A stretch of 64,000 nucleotides of DNA from Cyrtodaria siliqua (taxonomy: Eukaryota > Mollusca > Bivalvia > Adapedonta > Hiatellidae): the NCBI GenBank assembly GCA_037043455.1, contig JAWPHD010011259.1, positions 21,555-85,554 of the forward strand, in the 5' to 3' direction. The notes under the pieces were generated by a model. That model was not told where the DNA came from and searched no databases. It saw only the letters and a list, made by a program, of their open reading frames with translations. The first letter of the stretch is position 1; each line of letters begins with the position of its first letter. Made by a program: the position numbers and the translations under genes. Shown here piece after piece: positions 45,330 to 55,309 of the stretch.

Positions 45330-45565
45330 AAAACGTTTGACTTTTGGGCGGGACCAACTTTGAGCAAACAAAACAAAACAATCTGATTAACCCGACACTC
45401 TGATTAAATCTATACAGTTACGCAATCTGATTAAATTCATATAAGGAAAATATATGACTTTTGGGTGGAAACAACTTTGAGTAAAAAAAAGAAAGAAAAA
45501 AGGTTAACCTGACAATCCGATTAACCATTGATTAATCTAACGTTTGGGCGGTCCCAACAAAAGAC
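45330..45565. repeat. Degenerate direct repeats
   Basis: GACTTTTGGGCGGGACCAAC, then TTTGAGCAAAC and CTGATTAACCCGACA (45339-45400), returns as GACTTTTGGGTGGAAACAAC, TTTGAGTAAAA and TTAACCTGACA (45452-45518). A third partial copy is CGTTTGGGCGGTCCCAAC (45540-45557). Family unknown. Confidence 0.55.
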
Positions 45566-45689
45566 AAAATAGTGTATATACCATTCGAATACATTTGGTA
45601 GAGGACCATCAACGAAGATTTTACCTCAGGGTCATCATTTGAACAAACATGTAAGTGGATCATATTCTTATGCTGGCTGTAATATATGA

Positions 45690-46625
45690 CAAGACAGACA
45701 AAAATATCGGACAGGGACGACAGTAAACCACAAAACACAAAAACACACACGCAAATAAACAAACAAGAACACAAAAGTAATAAAAAATGCAAACGACATC
45801 ACAAACACAAAAGAGTTGACAATAGGGCTACCGCCTTAGAACGGTCAGTGGCAACAAAGCCCACTGGGAGTTTAAACCGGTTCTAGGGTGCACCAAACCT
45901 CACACTTACCCTACTGTCATCCCATTAAAACAGGACAGTGTAAATAAAGAAATCCCCGCCATGATCTAATCTCTAATCAACAAGGAAGCATCAATAGGCA
46001 ATATCAGTAAAACACAAATATGCTCGTGTAAATATAATACAAAAAACAACAACAATAGCCTAGAAAGCCACAATGAAGGTACTCAGTGACTTGGTAGAAG
46101 CCAGATAACAAGAGAATAATCCATTAAGGGCACGACAAGAAATATCATAGACAAACATCAAACGCTACCGTCCCATTGGGCTTTAGGTAGGCGTCATCAT
46201 AGGGACCACAGCCCGTCCGGTCATCGTACAATTAAAGAGAAAAGCATAATGGCGAACTGTAAAACGGTCCACCACCAAGCATGCAGTACGTTGCAAAATG
46301 ATAGGGTCATAACTTCTTTTGATAAACTTTTTAACAAGTTTAACAAAGATTGTATGAAAGTGATCATGACCAAGAATCTTAGGAAGTTTATAAATCACAT
46401 CACCATAGAAGTCAGGTTGTGATAGTCCTTGTCGCAGAAGAGTCCCTAAATTACTTTCATATTTGGAATACGATAATACAATTTTGCGAAGGTTTTACAA
46501 AGTTTATGGTAACGGTAACCGTGATTGAGTAGCTTTTTAGTTATACAAAGATTACGAATATTAAAATCCTCAACTCGAGTACAAGCTCTTGAAAAACGAA
46601 TAAGTTGAGACACATACATTTCTCA
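45690..46625 (-). mobile_element. Naiad PLE 3' half, 5'-truncated
   Basis: The minus strand starts in the C-terminal ORF (LIRFSRACTRVEDFNIRN-like region near 46600) and passes ILGHDHFHTIFVKLVKKFIK and CLVVDRFTVRHYAFLFNCTM, ending MTPT-stop at about 46185. The SECIS-like hairpin and 3' UTR (CCACTGACCGTTCTAAGGCG, GTTTACTG, CCCTGTCCGATATTTTTGTC) complete it. One or more frameshifts lie near 46400-46500. It sits immediately downstream of the acyl-CoA synthetase gene, in the same orientation. Confidence 0.85.
46158..46197 (-). promoter_or_regulatory. SECIS-like hairpin, Naiad copy
   Basis: On the minus strand: ATGA, CGC, bulged C, UACC, UAAA, mini-stem CCC-AAU-GGG, GGUA, GCG, UUUGA. Seven pairs, all Watson-Crick. 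The U-A pair replaces the U-G of the 52-kb copy. The ORF stop codon UAA is part of the apical UAAA. Confidence 0.45.
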
Positions 46626-46779
46626 GGTGTGTGCCGGTGAGTCGTTGTACAGCTATTTACTATTTGCAGTTTTTTATAAAAACAATTATACAATACATAA
46701 CACCGAATAACCTAGCGTTTGTTCTAAGGTTTGTCTTAAATCCAACGTCTCGTCGCAGCATGTACTTCATGACGTTACG

Positions 46780-46785
46780 TTTAAT
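46780..46785 (-). terminator. Possible poly(A) signal of the acyl-CoA synthetase gene
   Basis: ATTAAA on the minus strand, 62 nt after the stop codon (46847-46849). It is the nearest common signal variant I see. Confidence 0.35.
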
Positions 46786-46846
46786 CCATAGCAAACATAG
46801 GTAACCATAGTACATTGTTTCTTAGGATGCATACGGTACACATATG

Positions 46847-46971
46847 CTACAGCTTGGCCTTAGCGCCTTGTTGTCGCAGCAGGCGACGAAGTATTTTACC
46901 AGACGGAGACTTTGGAATCTGTGATACAAACTCTACACCACCTCGTAGTCTCATATGAGACGAAACATGAT
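46847..46971 (-). CDS. Acyl-CoA synthetase, last coding exon
   Basis: Acceptor TTTTCACAG before 46971. Encodes [34 protein letters not shown] and GAKAKL-stop. [11 protein letters not shown] is the A10 motif, whose Lys contacts the acyl-adenylate. The first codon is split (G from the previous exon plus AT, giving Asp). The C-terminal AKL fits peroxisomal import. Confidence 0.95.
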
Positions 46972-47233
46972 CTGTGAAAACAAAACAGAAGATGAAAATT
47001 ACCTAAATAAACTTCTGGTAGAGTTTCCAGATCAGAGAGTATTTAAGTATGTTAGTCATACACGTTCTACAAGTACTCTATGTTTAGAAAATCATGGGTA
47101 TTATTCTTTATATATTGCCCACAGTTTATATATGGCACAGTTTTATTCAATATTTTCATAACGAAAATTGTTTTATTATCTTGAAGACAGCTTTAATATA
47201 AACTTCGGGTTAATCAGATTGTTTTGTTTTGTT

Positions 47234-47403
47234 TACCGCTGCGGGTTCGAATCTCACTGGGAGCTCGACTTGTAAGTGAGTAAGTGTTGATTCTTACGGA
47301 TGGCGGGAGGTGTACAGTACTGGTTCTACCCAGGAAAAGAGGGTGGTCTGCCTCCACCACAAAAATCGACCGTCATATCTAACCTTACATGTTCTGAATA
47401 AAA
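47234..47403 (+). mobile_element. SINE in the last intron
   Basis: The B-box-like GCGGGTTCGAATCTCACTGG is followed by AAGTGTTGATTCTTACGGAT, GGCGGGAGGTGTACAGTACT, GGTTCTACCCAGGAAAAGAG and CTGCCTCCACCACAAAAATC. This is the best-kept copy of the SINE body shared by four loci. The 5' half of the tRNA-like head is missing. Confidence 0.7.
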
Positions 47404-47769
47404 ACGTGTCCTTTGTTACTCAATATGAATCTGTGAAATAATTATATGTGGCTCTGAGTATACAGTTATAAGAATGTCTCGTATATCGTAACGTATCGTA
47501 ATGGAGTTTTATCGAATATATTTTTCACATAAATTCAATAATATAAGTGATGTCTTGAGATCAAGCGAATCTTACTGCTAATGGTGGTTATTAAACATAG
47601 TGTAGTTAGTTTGAAATAAATAGTTATGTTATTGTGATTTCTAATTATTAATTGGTTTTGGTCTTTTTCTCCTTGTACACTTAAACCCTGTTAATAGTTT
47701 TGTTTGAATTATAATGATCTCAAATATAATATTTATTTGCCAAATATCAGTATTTATTATATCTCATAT

Positions 47770-48185
47770 CAAACAATTTCGTCATCTCGAGGTGTTGCAC
47801 TTTACATTACCTCTTATGAACAGACTTAATAAAACCGAGTCTGCTACTTTTATCTCTTGTTTGTATTTGTTGCTTCCAAGAGATCCCTTTTTCAATAGTT
47901 ATTGACATTCACACCGGCGCTTGTTTTGTGCTGTGTTGCGGCCGTAAAAAGTCGTCCCGGCTACAAATCAGTAGTGTTATTACTTACTGGTCCTTTGGGG
48001 ACAACTTTTCAGATCATGCACTAAAACCAGAAAGTAACTCAAGCCCGATCTTTGTGGCTTTAAAGTAGAATATCGCTTAACCCGGTACTAGAAGGCGTGA
48101 GAGGTGTTGCACTTGACAATACTTTTAACTCTTGTTTGTGTATGTTGTTCCAAGGGATCCCCTTTTCAGTATTTATTATATTTAC
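47770..48185 (+). repeat. Dispersed repeat family A in the last intron
   Basis: Two copies or halves: 47780-47905 (GGTGTTGCACTTTACATTAC, AATAAAACCGAGTCTGCTAC, TTGCTTCCAAGAGATCCC) and 47930-48175 (GCCGTAAAAAGTCGTCCCGG, AATCAGTAGTGTTATTACTT, CGCTTAACCCGGTACTAGAA, GGCGTGAGAGGTGTTGCA). It ends right at the donor site of the 48186-48351 exon. Confidence 0.55.
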
Positions 48186-48351
48186 CTGTAATATATTGCA
48201 TAATGTCTGTCTCGGTCACAGATGAATCAGGTTGCCTTACAACAAAGGCTTTTGGTAGTTCACCAGCTTCATCGACTGGTATACCTATGACTGCTGCATC
48301 GGCAAGGTCAATGTGCTTCATTAACAAATCCTCAAGATACGCAGGGGATAC
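48186..48351 (-). CDS. Acyl-CoA synthetase, penultimate exon
   Basis: Acceptor TTTGTATAG, donor ACAG/GTAAAT. Encodes VSPAYLEDLLMKHIDLADAA, VIGIPVDEAGELPKAFVV and RQPDSSVTETDIMQYIT. This is the C-terminal lid region (VSPAxLE...GIPxxEAGELPKAFVV) that rotates between the adenylation and thioesterification half reactions. 166 nt, leaving one base for the next codon. Confidence 0.95.
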
Positions 48352-48839
48352 CTATACAAATTGAGATGTATAACTGTCTAAAATAAATAGAGTATAAATG
48401 CGTTAGACATACAGTACAATGGATAAGACGAAGATGTCCGTCTGTATATCAAAATGGTTAGTCATGTTGTATTCTTTTTTGTATGCACAATTGTGTTGTT
48501 TGTGCCGTGTGGCGACCGTAAAAAGTCTCCCCGTTCAGCTAATCAATATTGTTATTTTTACATCCTACAGGGATTGTATGACATTCATTGATCCAGTTTT
48601 CCTTAAACACGTGTGTTTCATATACCGTGTTGAAGGTTTTGTGCTCATCGACATTTTGGCCCATTTTATTAGGGTTTTCCTTAACTTTCCTCATTATCTT
48701 GCATTAGACACTGACGTGAGTTTTGGACCTCTTTTAACAGTCCGTAAGTTTACTAATATTATTTCTTATGGATCTTTGATACGATTCTATTTCGTATCTC
48801 TAATAAATCCTTATTGGCCCTTATTTCGCTTTTCACAGA

Positions 48840-51800
48840 ATGGTATTACTCTCCATAAAAACAATTATGAGTCTTTTAGCTAAAACTTTAAAAATAAATC
48901 TTTCACCTCTTCGGTTACACTCTGCGTCATCAATACAAATTCCACAAAATAACTCTTCATTTCTTAGAACTAAACCATATGTACGCCTTACACCTTTAAA
49001 TCTTCATTCGGCAACCTCGTTTCATGTTCCTTCTAATAATATTACTAGGATTTTTAATAATGGCTCAAAAGTTTCCGTAACTCCTCTAGGATCACCTGTT
49101 TTGAGGAAATACCATGTAAAGTCTCCTTTCAGAAATCATTTAGTTCATTCAAGACGCAGGGTGTTTCCCTCTATTTATAAGTGCAATGCTAAGAGGTGCA
49201 GTTGTTGCAATTTTTTATCGTGCAAGTCCACCATTAAATCAGCTGTTAATGGTAGATTGTTTAATGTATATCTAGCTTCAAATGTTGATTGACGTACTAC
49301 TCACGTCATTTATGTTCTGACTTGAAATGCACCACTTTGTTGTATACAATATGTTGGACAAAGAGGTCGATCCTTAAAAGTTCGATTTCGTGAACACAAA
49401 TATAATGCAAGTAATCCTAAAAAGTTAAAAAATTACTTGTACCAACACTTTCGTCAGTCAGGTCATACTTTTAATTACGTAACTGTTCAACCAGTTGAAT
49501 ATTTATTTTTTGATAATGATGCTACTAAAAGCTTCAAAATAAAAGCTAGACACATTCCAGAACTTAAGTGGATGAAAAACTTACAGACGCCTTATCCACT
49601 CGGCCTTAATGACAATATTTACCAAGAAGGAAATATTTCTAAAGATCCTAATATTGACATTTTTTCTATATTTTCTATTCGAAAGCGTAAATCTAGGTCT
49701 CATGGTCTTAGGCGTAATGGTAACATCAAACGTAAATCGCGTGTTATTATTTCTGTCGCTGATTTACATACTATTTTTAAACAGTCTGGAAAGCACTCTA
49801 TGCTTTCACGGCTTACATCTTTGTCTATTTCTTCACTGAAGTTGATCGACGAGGAAGCCGACAAAATTTTCATTCGTACAGATCCCTTGTATAACACTGC
49901 TTCCATAGTTCAAAGCTACACACAACATGTTCTCCGACCCCATATTGACAAGGAGTCTGATCACGTCAGGCATTTTCTAAAACTACTATATATTAATAAA
50001 GGTATTGATTTCATTGACATGCCTAGTATTTTTCGGGATACTCGTGTAGTTGATTCTATCCCAAAATATTTCAAAAATTCCGAAAGTCCTGTAATTTGTT
50101 ATAAGTATAAAAAGCCTATTAGAAATATTATTTTCAACTACAACAAAATAGTTTCTGACCTTAATATAGTACTTAATACTCCTAAGGAATGTGAATGCAA
50201 CACATCAAAATTTTGCTATGCTCCAGCAGGTCATGTCATCACTGGTAATTTTGATATTGTTGATAAACGTATTCGGCATTTGTTTTCGAAAGGTCCTAAA
50301 TATAGATTACCTTCAGCTATTGATTTTAATGCCTGTCGTGCCCAGATCGCCCACTCCATTGAAGATTTTAGTATAAAATGGTGTCGTAGAGAACATGCGG
50401 ACCCAAACTCGCTTTCTACTTGGAAAAAGTCTTTTCTTAAAATTATAGATACACGTATTAACTTTTATAATGCTAACCCCTCTTTACTACCTCCGAGACC
50501 TAGGTTTTCCTTTCGTAATCTAAAATCGGGAATTCAGGAATTTCATAATAAATTTGTTTTAGTTCCTGCAGATAAAGCAGCTAATAATGTAATTATTGTT
50601 TGACGCCTACATTACGTCAATGTTTTATCTCTGGGACTCGGCAGCACCAATTCATATACTCCAGTTAATTCTACTGAGGATGATGTTGTTTCCGCACATA
50701 TCACTCGGTGCACTACTTTCAAGGCTGGTGTAAGCGATAAGCAAAATAAACTGCCTACCATGTACTGGATTCCTAAATTACACAAAAATCCATATAAGGC
50801 TCGCTTTATTTCTAATTCTAGTGACTGCACGACAACAAACATCTCCAAACTTTTAACTTCTTGTCTTACTGCCGTTAAAGATCACGTTAAACTATATTGT
50901 GATAAAACTTATGAAAACTCTGGGATTAATTTATTTTGGTCTATAAAAAATTCAGGAGACGTTCTTGATAAAATTTTCAATAAAGGTCAAGTTTCATCAT
51001 TAAGTACCTATGACTTCTCTACACTATATACAACCTTACCACATCATCTTATTAAAGACAAGCTAATTTCTCTTATTAAAAAAACATTCGCTAGAGAAAA
51101 TACTACATTTTTGGCATGTAATAATATTAAAGCGTTTTTCACTAACGGCAGTTTAGACAATTATACTATGTGGACTTGCAATGAAGTTTGTGAAGCACTC
51201 ATCTTCCCATTAGATAATATTTTCGTCAGGTATGGTACCACCGTTTATAGACAAATAGTTGGTATCCCTATGGGTACGAACTGTGCACCACTTGTCGCAG
51301 ATTTGTTTTTATTTTGCCATGAAAGGGATTTCATGTTGAGTCTTTCACCAGATAACCAGGCAGATGTTATTGAAGCTTTTAATAACACCTCTCGGTATCT
51401 GGATGACATACTGAACATTGACAACCCTTTCTTTCCAAATCTGGTTCATAATATTTATCCTAAAGAACTTCGGCTTAATAAAGAAAATATATCTGATAAT
51501 AACGCTTCTTTCCTTGATTTAGATCTCTCGATTAAAAAAATGGTAAAATAATTAGCAAAATCTATGACAAGAGAGATGATTTTAATTTTGACATTGTTAA
51601 TTATCCCCACTTGGATGGGGATGTTCCCCGAGCAACTTCTTATGGGGTGTATCTGTCTCAACTTATTCGTTTTTCTAGAGCTTGTACTCGAGTTGAGGAC
51701 TTTAATATTCGTAATCTTTGTATAACTAAAAAGTTACTCAATCAGGGTTACCGTTGCCATAAACTTCGTAAAACCTTTGCAAAATTTTATTATCGTAACC

Positions 51801-52096
51801 CTGATCTTCTTTCCAAATATAAATGTAATTTAAGGACTCTTCTGCGACAAGGACTATCACAACCTGACTTCTATGGTGATGTGATTTATAAACGTCGTAA
51901 GATTCTTGGTCATGATCACTTTCATACTATCTTTGTTAAACTTGTTAAAAAGTTTATCAAAAGAGGTTATGACCCTATCATTTTGCAACGTACTGCATGC
52001 TTGGTGGTGGACCCTTTTACAGTTCGCCACTATGCTTTCCTCTTTAATTGTACGATGACCGGACAGGCTGTGGACCCTGTGATGACGCCTACCTAA
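48840..52096 (+). CDS. Naiad PLE polyprotein: GIY-YIG nuclease + CxC + RT, with three UGA codons
   Basis: From the ATG at 48840 one frame runs to 51540, interrupted only by UGA at 49290, 49323 and 50601. After a frame change in a run of seven A (51534-51540) it continues to UAA at 52094-52096; about 1080 residues in total. Order: Cys cluster YKCNAKRCSCCNFLSC (about 49180-49230); GIY-YIG part HVIYVLT-UGA-NAPLCCIQYVG and LKVRFREHKYN (49302-49420); CxC linker KECECNTSKFCYAPAGHVI (about 50185-50240); RT motifs FVLVPADKAANNVIIV-UGA, WIPKLHKNPYKARFIS, STYDFSTLYTTLPH (motif A Asp), IVGIPMGTNCAPLVADLF, SRYLDDILNID (catalytic Asp pair) and NASFLDLDLSI. The UGAs replace residues expected to be Cys, so selenocysteine is the likely reading; a frameshifted, otherwise intact copy is also possible. 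Confidence 0.85.
49290..49292 (+). other. In-frame UGA 1 (candidate Sec)
   Basis: Codon follows ASNVD and precedes RTTHVIYVLT. In PLE nucleases this place, shortly before the IYL strand, usually carries a Cys. The frame is open on both sides. Confidence 0.65.
49323..49325 (+). other. In-frame UGA 2 (candidate Sec)
   Basis: Codon follows HVIYVLT and precedes NAPLCCIQYVG. It sits where the first Cys of the usual IYLxxCxxC...YVG nuclease pattern is expected. Confidence 0.7.
50601..50603 (+). other. In-frame UGA 3 (candidate Sec)
   Basis: Codon follows DKAANNVIIV and precedes RLHYVNVLSL in the fingers of the RT. Penelope-like RTs commonly have NNVVxVCKxxY here, so Cys is expected. The decayed copy at 12525-15150 has UAA at this codon. 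Confidence 0.75.
51534..51540 (+). other. Seven-A run causing a frameshift in the Naiad ORF
   Basis: The reading LDLDLSIKK goes to a stop at 51549-51551, but two frames over it continues NGKIISKIYDKRDDFNFDIV without stops to 52094. The other copy (14130-14150) has four A after a G at this place and stays in frame. This is either real slippage in one copy or a sequencing error. Confidence 0.8.
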
Positions 52097-52122
52097 AGCC
52101 CATTGGGACGGTGGCGTTTGAT
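52082..52122 (+). promoter_or_regulatory. SECIS-like hairpin overlapping the Naiad stop codon
   Basis: ATGA (52082-52085), CGC, bulged C, UACC, apical UAAA (52094-52097), mini-stem CCC-AUU-GGG, GGUG, GCG, UU, UGAU (52119-52122). This gives AUGA/UGA quartet halves, A's in the apical loop and a mini-stem as in form-2 SECIS elements. The 5' strand between AUGA and AAA is 9 nt, shorter than the usual 11-13. The UAA stop codon is the loop itself. Hand-folded. Confidence 0.5.
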
Positions 52123-52416
52123 GTTTGTCCATGATCTTTCTTGTCGTGCCCTTAATGGTTTATTCTCTTACTGCTCTGGCTTCTGCAAAGTCATTGAGTA
52201 CCTTCATTGTGGCTTTCTAGGCTATTGTTTTTTTGTATTATATTTACACGAGCATATTTGTGTTTTACTTATATTGCCTATTGATGCTGCCTTGTTGGTT
52301 AGAGATTAGATCATGGCGGGGATTTCTTTATTTACACTGTCCTGTTTTAATGGGATGACAATAGGGTAAGTGTGAGGTTTGGTGCACCCTAGAACCGGTT
52401 TAAACCCCCAGTGGCC

Positions 52417-52460
52417 TACTTTGCCACTGACCGTTCCAAGGCGGTAGCCCTATTGTCAAC
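52417..52460 (+). other. Conserved Naiad 3'-UTR core
   Basis: CCACTGACCGTTCCAAGGCG followed by GTAGCCCTATTGTCAACCC is the best-conserved block among all Naiad tails in the window. It contains a small hairpin, ACCG-TTCCAAGG-CGGT. Confidence 0.7.
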
Positions 52461-52904
52461 CCTTCTGTGTTTGTGATGTCGTTTGCATTTTTTATTACTT
52501 TTGTCTTTTCGTTTGTCTGTTTGCGTGTTTGTTTTTGTGTTTTGTGGTTGACTGTTGTCCTTGAATGCTGCTTTCCCTGTCCGATATTTTTATTCTTTTT
52601 TAACTTCAGAATGACTGTATACATTTCGTGTACATAATATAAGCACGACTAAACTACATAACGGAAATATGTGAAGGTAGATAAAATTCCGTATTCAATT
52701 GTAATCCATGGTACTGTTCGGCAGCTTCCGAAATCAGGCTGAATATAGAGGAAGTTCATGGCATACAGCTAATTGCAAACAAGTGATTTCAATATAAAAG
52801 ATTTTTTAAAATTTTAAGAAACTGTGTTTAAAATTATCAAACACAACACATTAAAAGCGGTGCTGTGAATTTTGGCACATTGACATCAAATAAGTGAATA
52901 AAGT

Positions 52905-53120
52905 ACACGCAATAGGGTAAGAGTGAGGCTTTGTCGCTCTTCAATTTTCAATCAAACTACAAAGCTGTTTTTTTCTGTCACTAACCGTTTCAAGGCGATA
53001 CCCCTAGTGTCAAACATGTTTCGTTTGTGGGTTCGTGAACTTAGCTTCTAGTTAATTACGCATTTATCTAGTTGTTCTTTGTGTTGGATGCGTCCTTTAG
53101 GTTGACTTTGGATGACTGTA
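52905..53120 (+). mobile_element. Diverged Naiad 3'-UTR copy
   Basis: CAATAGGGTAAGAGTGAGGC, then CACTAACCGTTTCAAGGCGA, TACCCCTAGTGTCAAACATG, TTTCGTTTGTGG and GTTGACTTTGGATGACTG. All landmarks of the 3' UTR are present in order but diverged. It lies directly beside the 53222-53304 exon. Confidence 0.6.
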
Positions 53121-53221
53121 TTCTATAAATGCTATATTTCCTTTATCACCTTTACATACTGTGAAGCTTATTTAATGGTGCATATCTACAAACTAATGTA
53201 TACATAGACAACTTCAAGTAC

Positions 53222-53304
53222 CTGTAGACCTTTATACTTGATAAGTTCTTTCAGTCTGTCGACAATGTAGATGAATCCTTCGGAGTCCAAATAGCCAAGG
53301 TCAC
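53222..53304 (-). CDS. Acyl-CoA synthetase exon with hinge motif
   Basis: Acceptor GTCTACAG, donor CTACAG/GTACTT. Encodes [20 protein letters not shown] and LIKYKGLQ, the A8 hinge (GDLGYxDxxGFxYIVDRxKELIKxKGxQ) where the two domains swivel. 83 nt, in phase with both neighbours. Confidence 0.95.
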
Positions 53305-53559
53305 CTGTAGACAATAATAATGATAGTCAAGATATCATAACACTTTTACTCAAATATATTTATTTCTTGAATATGTTCAAACGTTAAACAATGCAAGTAT
53401 AATGTTTACTATGAACTCATTTCATGTTTTATATTTATAATACATGATCGTGTTTATTAGGATGTTTGTTGCTATTGGTAAATGTTCACTGATGTAATTC
53501 AGCCAATATTTAAACGGATTTAACTGTATTACAAAATAAAATTAAATTTACTATTGGAC

Positions 53560-53704
53560 CTGTTTTGAAATATCCGTCGGAATCGAATGACGCTTTGGTG
53601 ATTTCCGGTTCGTTAAGATAACCAATAGAAACCTGTGGACCTCCCACGAGAATTTCGCCTCTCTGATTCACTGGCACGATATGGCCTGTGTCCGGATCTA
53701 CAAT
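53560..53704 (-). CDS. Acyl-CoA synthetase exon
   Basis: Acceptor TTGATACAG, donor AACAG/GTCCAA. Encodes IVDPDTGHIVPVNQRGEILV, GGPQVSIGYLNEPEITKASF and DSDGYFKTG (last base completes in the next exon). RGEILVGGPQVSIGYLN is the typical A6-A7 region. Confidence 0.95.
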
Positions 53705-54127
53705 CTGTATCAAATAATGACCATAATAACAACATGTTGATAACCAAATAAAACTGGGCAGTAAACATCGCAACAACAGTTTCAGTTAAATCAAAGATAA
53801 GTAGACACACAACGATTTTCAAAGATTACTGCACAGGAGATTCTTTGGGAGAAACAAACACAAACCAGAGAGAAACGTAGAAGACTCGGTTTTATTGAAC
53901 CTGTTCAAAAATAGAATAGAATAACTTTATTTTTCAAACATGGGCAACAAAGATGGTATTATAATCACAGTAAAAAGAACAACATATTGAAACATAACAA
54001 AAGCCTAATTCTGATTAGCATAATAACAGTAAAATAAAAAAGAAACTATATACAAGTTATATGTCATGAGAGGTCACTTAAGCTGCAACATCTCTGGCGC
54101 CCATTTGCCTTTTTCGACTTTCGCGAT

Positions 54128-54290
54128 ATTCTGCATTTTTGCCACTGACCGTTTCAAGGCGGTAGCCCTATTTGGCAGCCCTTTGTGTTTGGGTTATCTT
54201 ATCCTGCCTTTTATTCATCTTTAAAGTTGTTCCTTGTTTCTGTGTGTGTTTGCGGTTTTACTGTCGTCCTTGAAAGCTATTTTTATTTTT
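54128..54290 (+). mobile_element. Naiad 3'-UTR fragment
   Basis: GCCACTGACCGTTTCAAGGC, GGTAGCCCTATTTGGCAGCC, TTTGTGTTTGGGTTATCTTA and TTACTGTCGTCCTTGAAAGC. Truncated at both ends and ending in a T-rich tail just before the 54322 exon. Confidence 0.75.
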
Positions 54291-54321
54291 TTATTTTTTG
54301 ATGTTTGTAATGCTAGTGTAC

Positions 54322-54419
54322 CTTAAGTTTTACCCCTGTTGGTACAACTCCACTACTTCCAGCCTTAAACGCCGTCGGTTTGTTTCCTGTAGCCACTAAC
54401 GTTTCTGTCAAACCGTACA
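54322..54419 (-). CDS. Acyl-CoA synthetase exon with YGLTE motif
   Basis: Acceptor ATTTCAG, donor CTTAAG/GTACAC. Begins with two bases completing a Met codon and encodes YGLTETLVATGNKPTAFKAG and SSGVVPTGVKLK. YGLTE is the A5 adenylation motif. Confidence 0.95.
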
Positions 54420-54710
54420 CTGAAATAAAATACATATTTTAAGTAAATGAGATCACCGTAGGTATTTTGTTAAAATACAGAACACATTTAAAATGTACAG
54501 ATAACGAGATGATCCTTAAAATCAAACAAAGTAGCTACTGTCATAAAGTGATAGGAACGAGATTCAGATGGATCTTCTGATTCATTGAATATGTAGCTGC
54601 ATGTATACGTATGTGGCTAAGTTATTGTCAATCTTTGTATTAACCGTTATCGATTTCGTATTAAGTTATGTGCATGATGCAATAATAAATATAGCTAATA
54701 CATAACATAC

Positions 54711-54882
54711 TTTGAGACAAGTGTTTTATGTGAAAAAGCTGTAGCAGTTGGTTTTCCACCTCAATACCAAGTGGGGCTGCTCCCTCTACGATAAATTTGA
54801 CGCTTGAAAAGTCGTATTTGGATTTGCTGAGGTATTTCACAAGTCGAATAGCAATAGGTGGTATTAAAGGCAACATTTCTAC
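54711..54882 (-). CDS. Acyl-CoA synthetase exon
   Basis: Acceptor TTTTCTAG, donor CTCAAA/GTATGT. Encodes VEMLPLIPPIAIRLVKYLSK, SKYDFSSVKFIVEGAAPLGI and EVENQLLQLFHIKHLSQ. PPIAxxLVK and the GAAPLG loop are standard for the family. Confidence 0.95.
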
Positions 54883-54925
54883 CTAGAAAAGAAATAAAGA
54901 AATATCAAAATAAAAACGTATAAAC

Positions 54926-55022
54926 GCCTTTACGGAACACAGTCGACCAAAACACGCATTTACGGAGCACAGTTGACCAAAACATGCATTTACGGAACAC
55001 AGTCGACCAAAACACGCATTTA
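54926..55022. repeat. 30-bp tandem repeat, about 3 units
   Basis: GCATTTACGGAACACAGTCG followed by ACCAAAACAC is repeated with single-base changes. Intronic. Confidence 0.85.
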
Positions 55023-55309
55023 AAACAAACAACAATTAGAAAGTAATAATAGAGGTAGGGTGTCACCACAAACATAAAATGGTTCACAATATAGCTGAAT
55101 TGGATTTTATAGTCGCATAGAATTCACAATAGAGGAAACATTTACTGTACTTTACCTATAAAACAAAACGGCCATGCAACATATAAAGACATGGAGATTA
55201 TATTTAAAAAGAATAACATGAATGAACTAATCTTTAGCTGGGCTCTTAATTAGATTCAAATTTCAGAATCAGATAGAAATACGGCTTAATTTGTTAAAAC
55301 GACAAACAA

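Larger units (their letters stand above)
48420..52592 (+). mobile_element. Near-complete Naiad-type Penelope-like retrotransposon
   Basis: The domain order is the permuted one that defines Naiad/Chlamys PLEs: N-terminal GIY-YIG endonuclease, short CxC linker, then reverse transcriptase. It is followed by a 3' UTR of about 500 bp ending near CCCTGTCCGATATTTTTATT. The 5' limit is uncertain: an unrecognised 154-codon frame (48419-48883) lies just before the ORF, and the start may include a pseudo-LTR portion. It lies in the 48352-53221 intron of the acyl-CoA synthetase gene, on the opposite strand. At least eight other fragments of the family occur in the window, so the family is abundant here. 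Confidence 0.9.

Noticed and set aside
48419..48883. 154-codon ORF as a separate Naiad protein
   Set aside because: No recognisable motif; it overlaps the start of the main ORF in another frame and probably lies in the 5' untranslated part.
49290..50603. Treating the UGA codons as ordinary nonsense mutations
   Set aside because: Only UGA is seen, all at expected Cys positions, and a SECIS-like hairpin follows; random decay fits less well, though it is not excluded.
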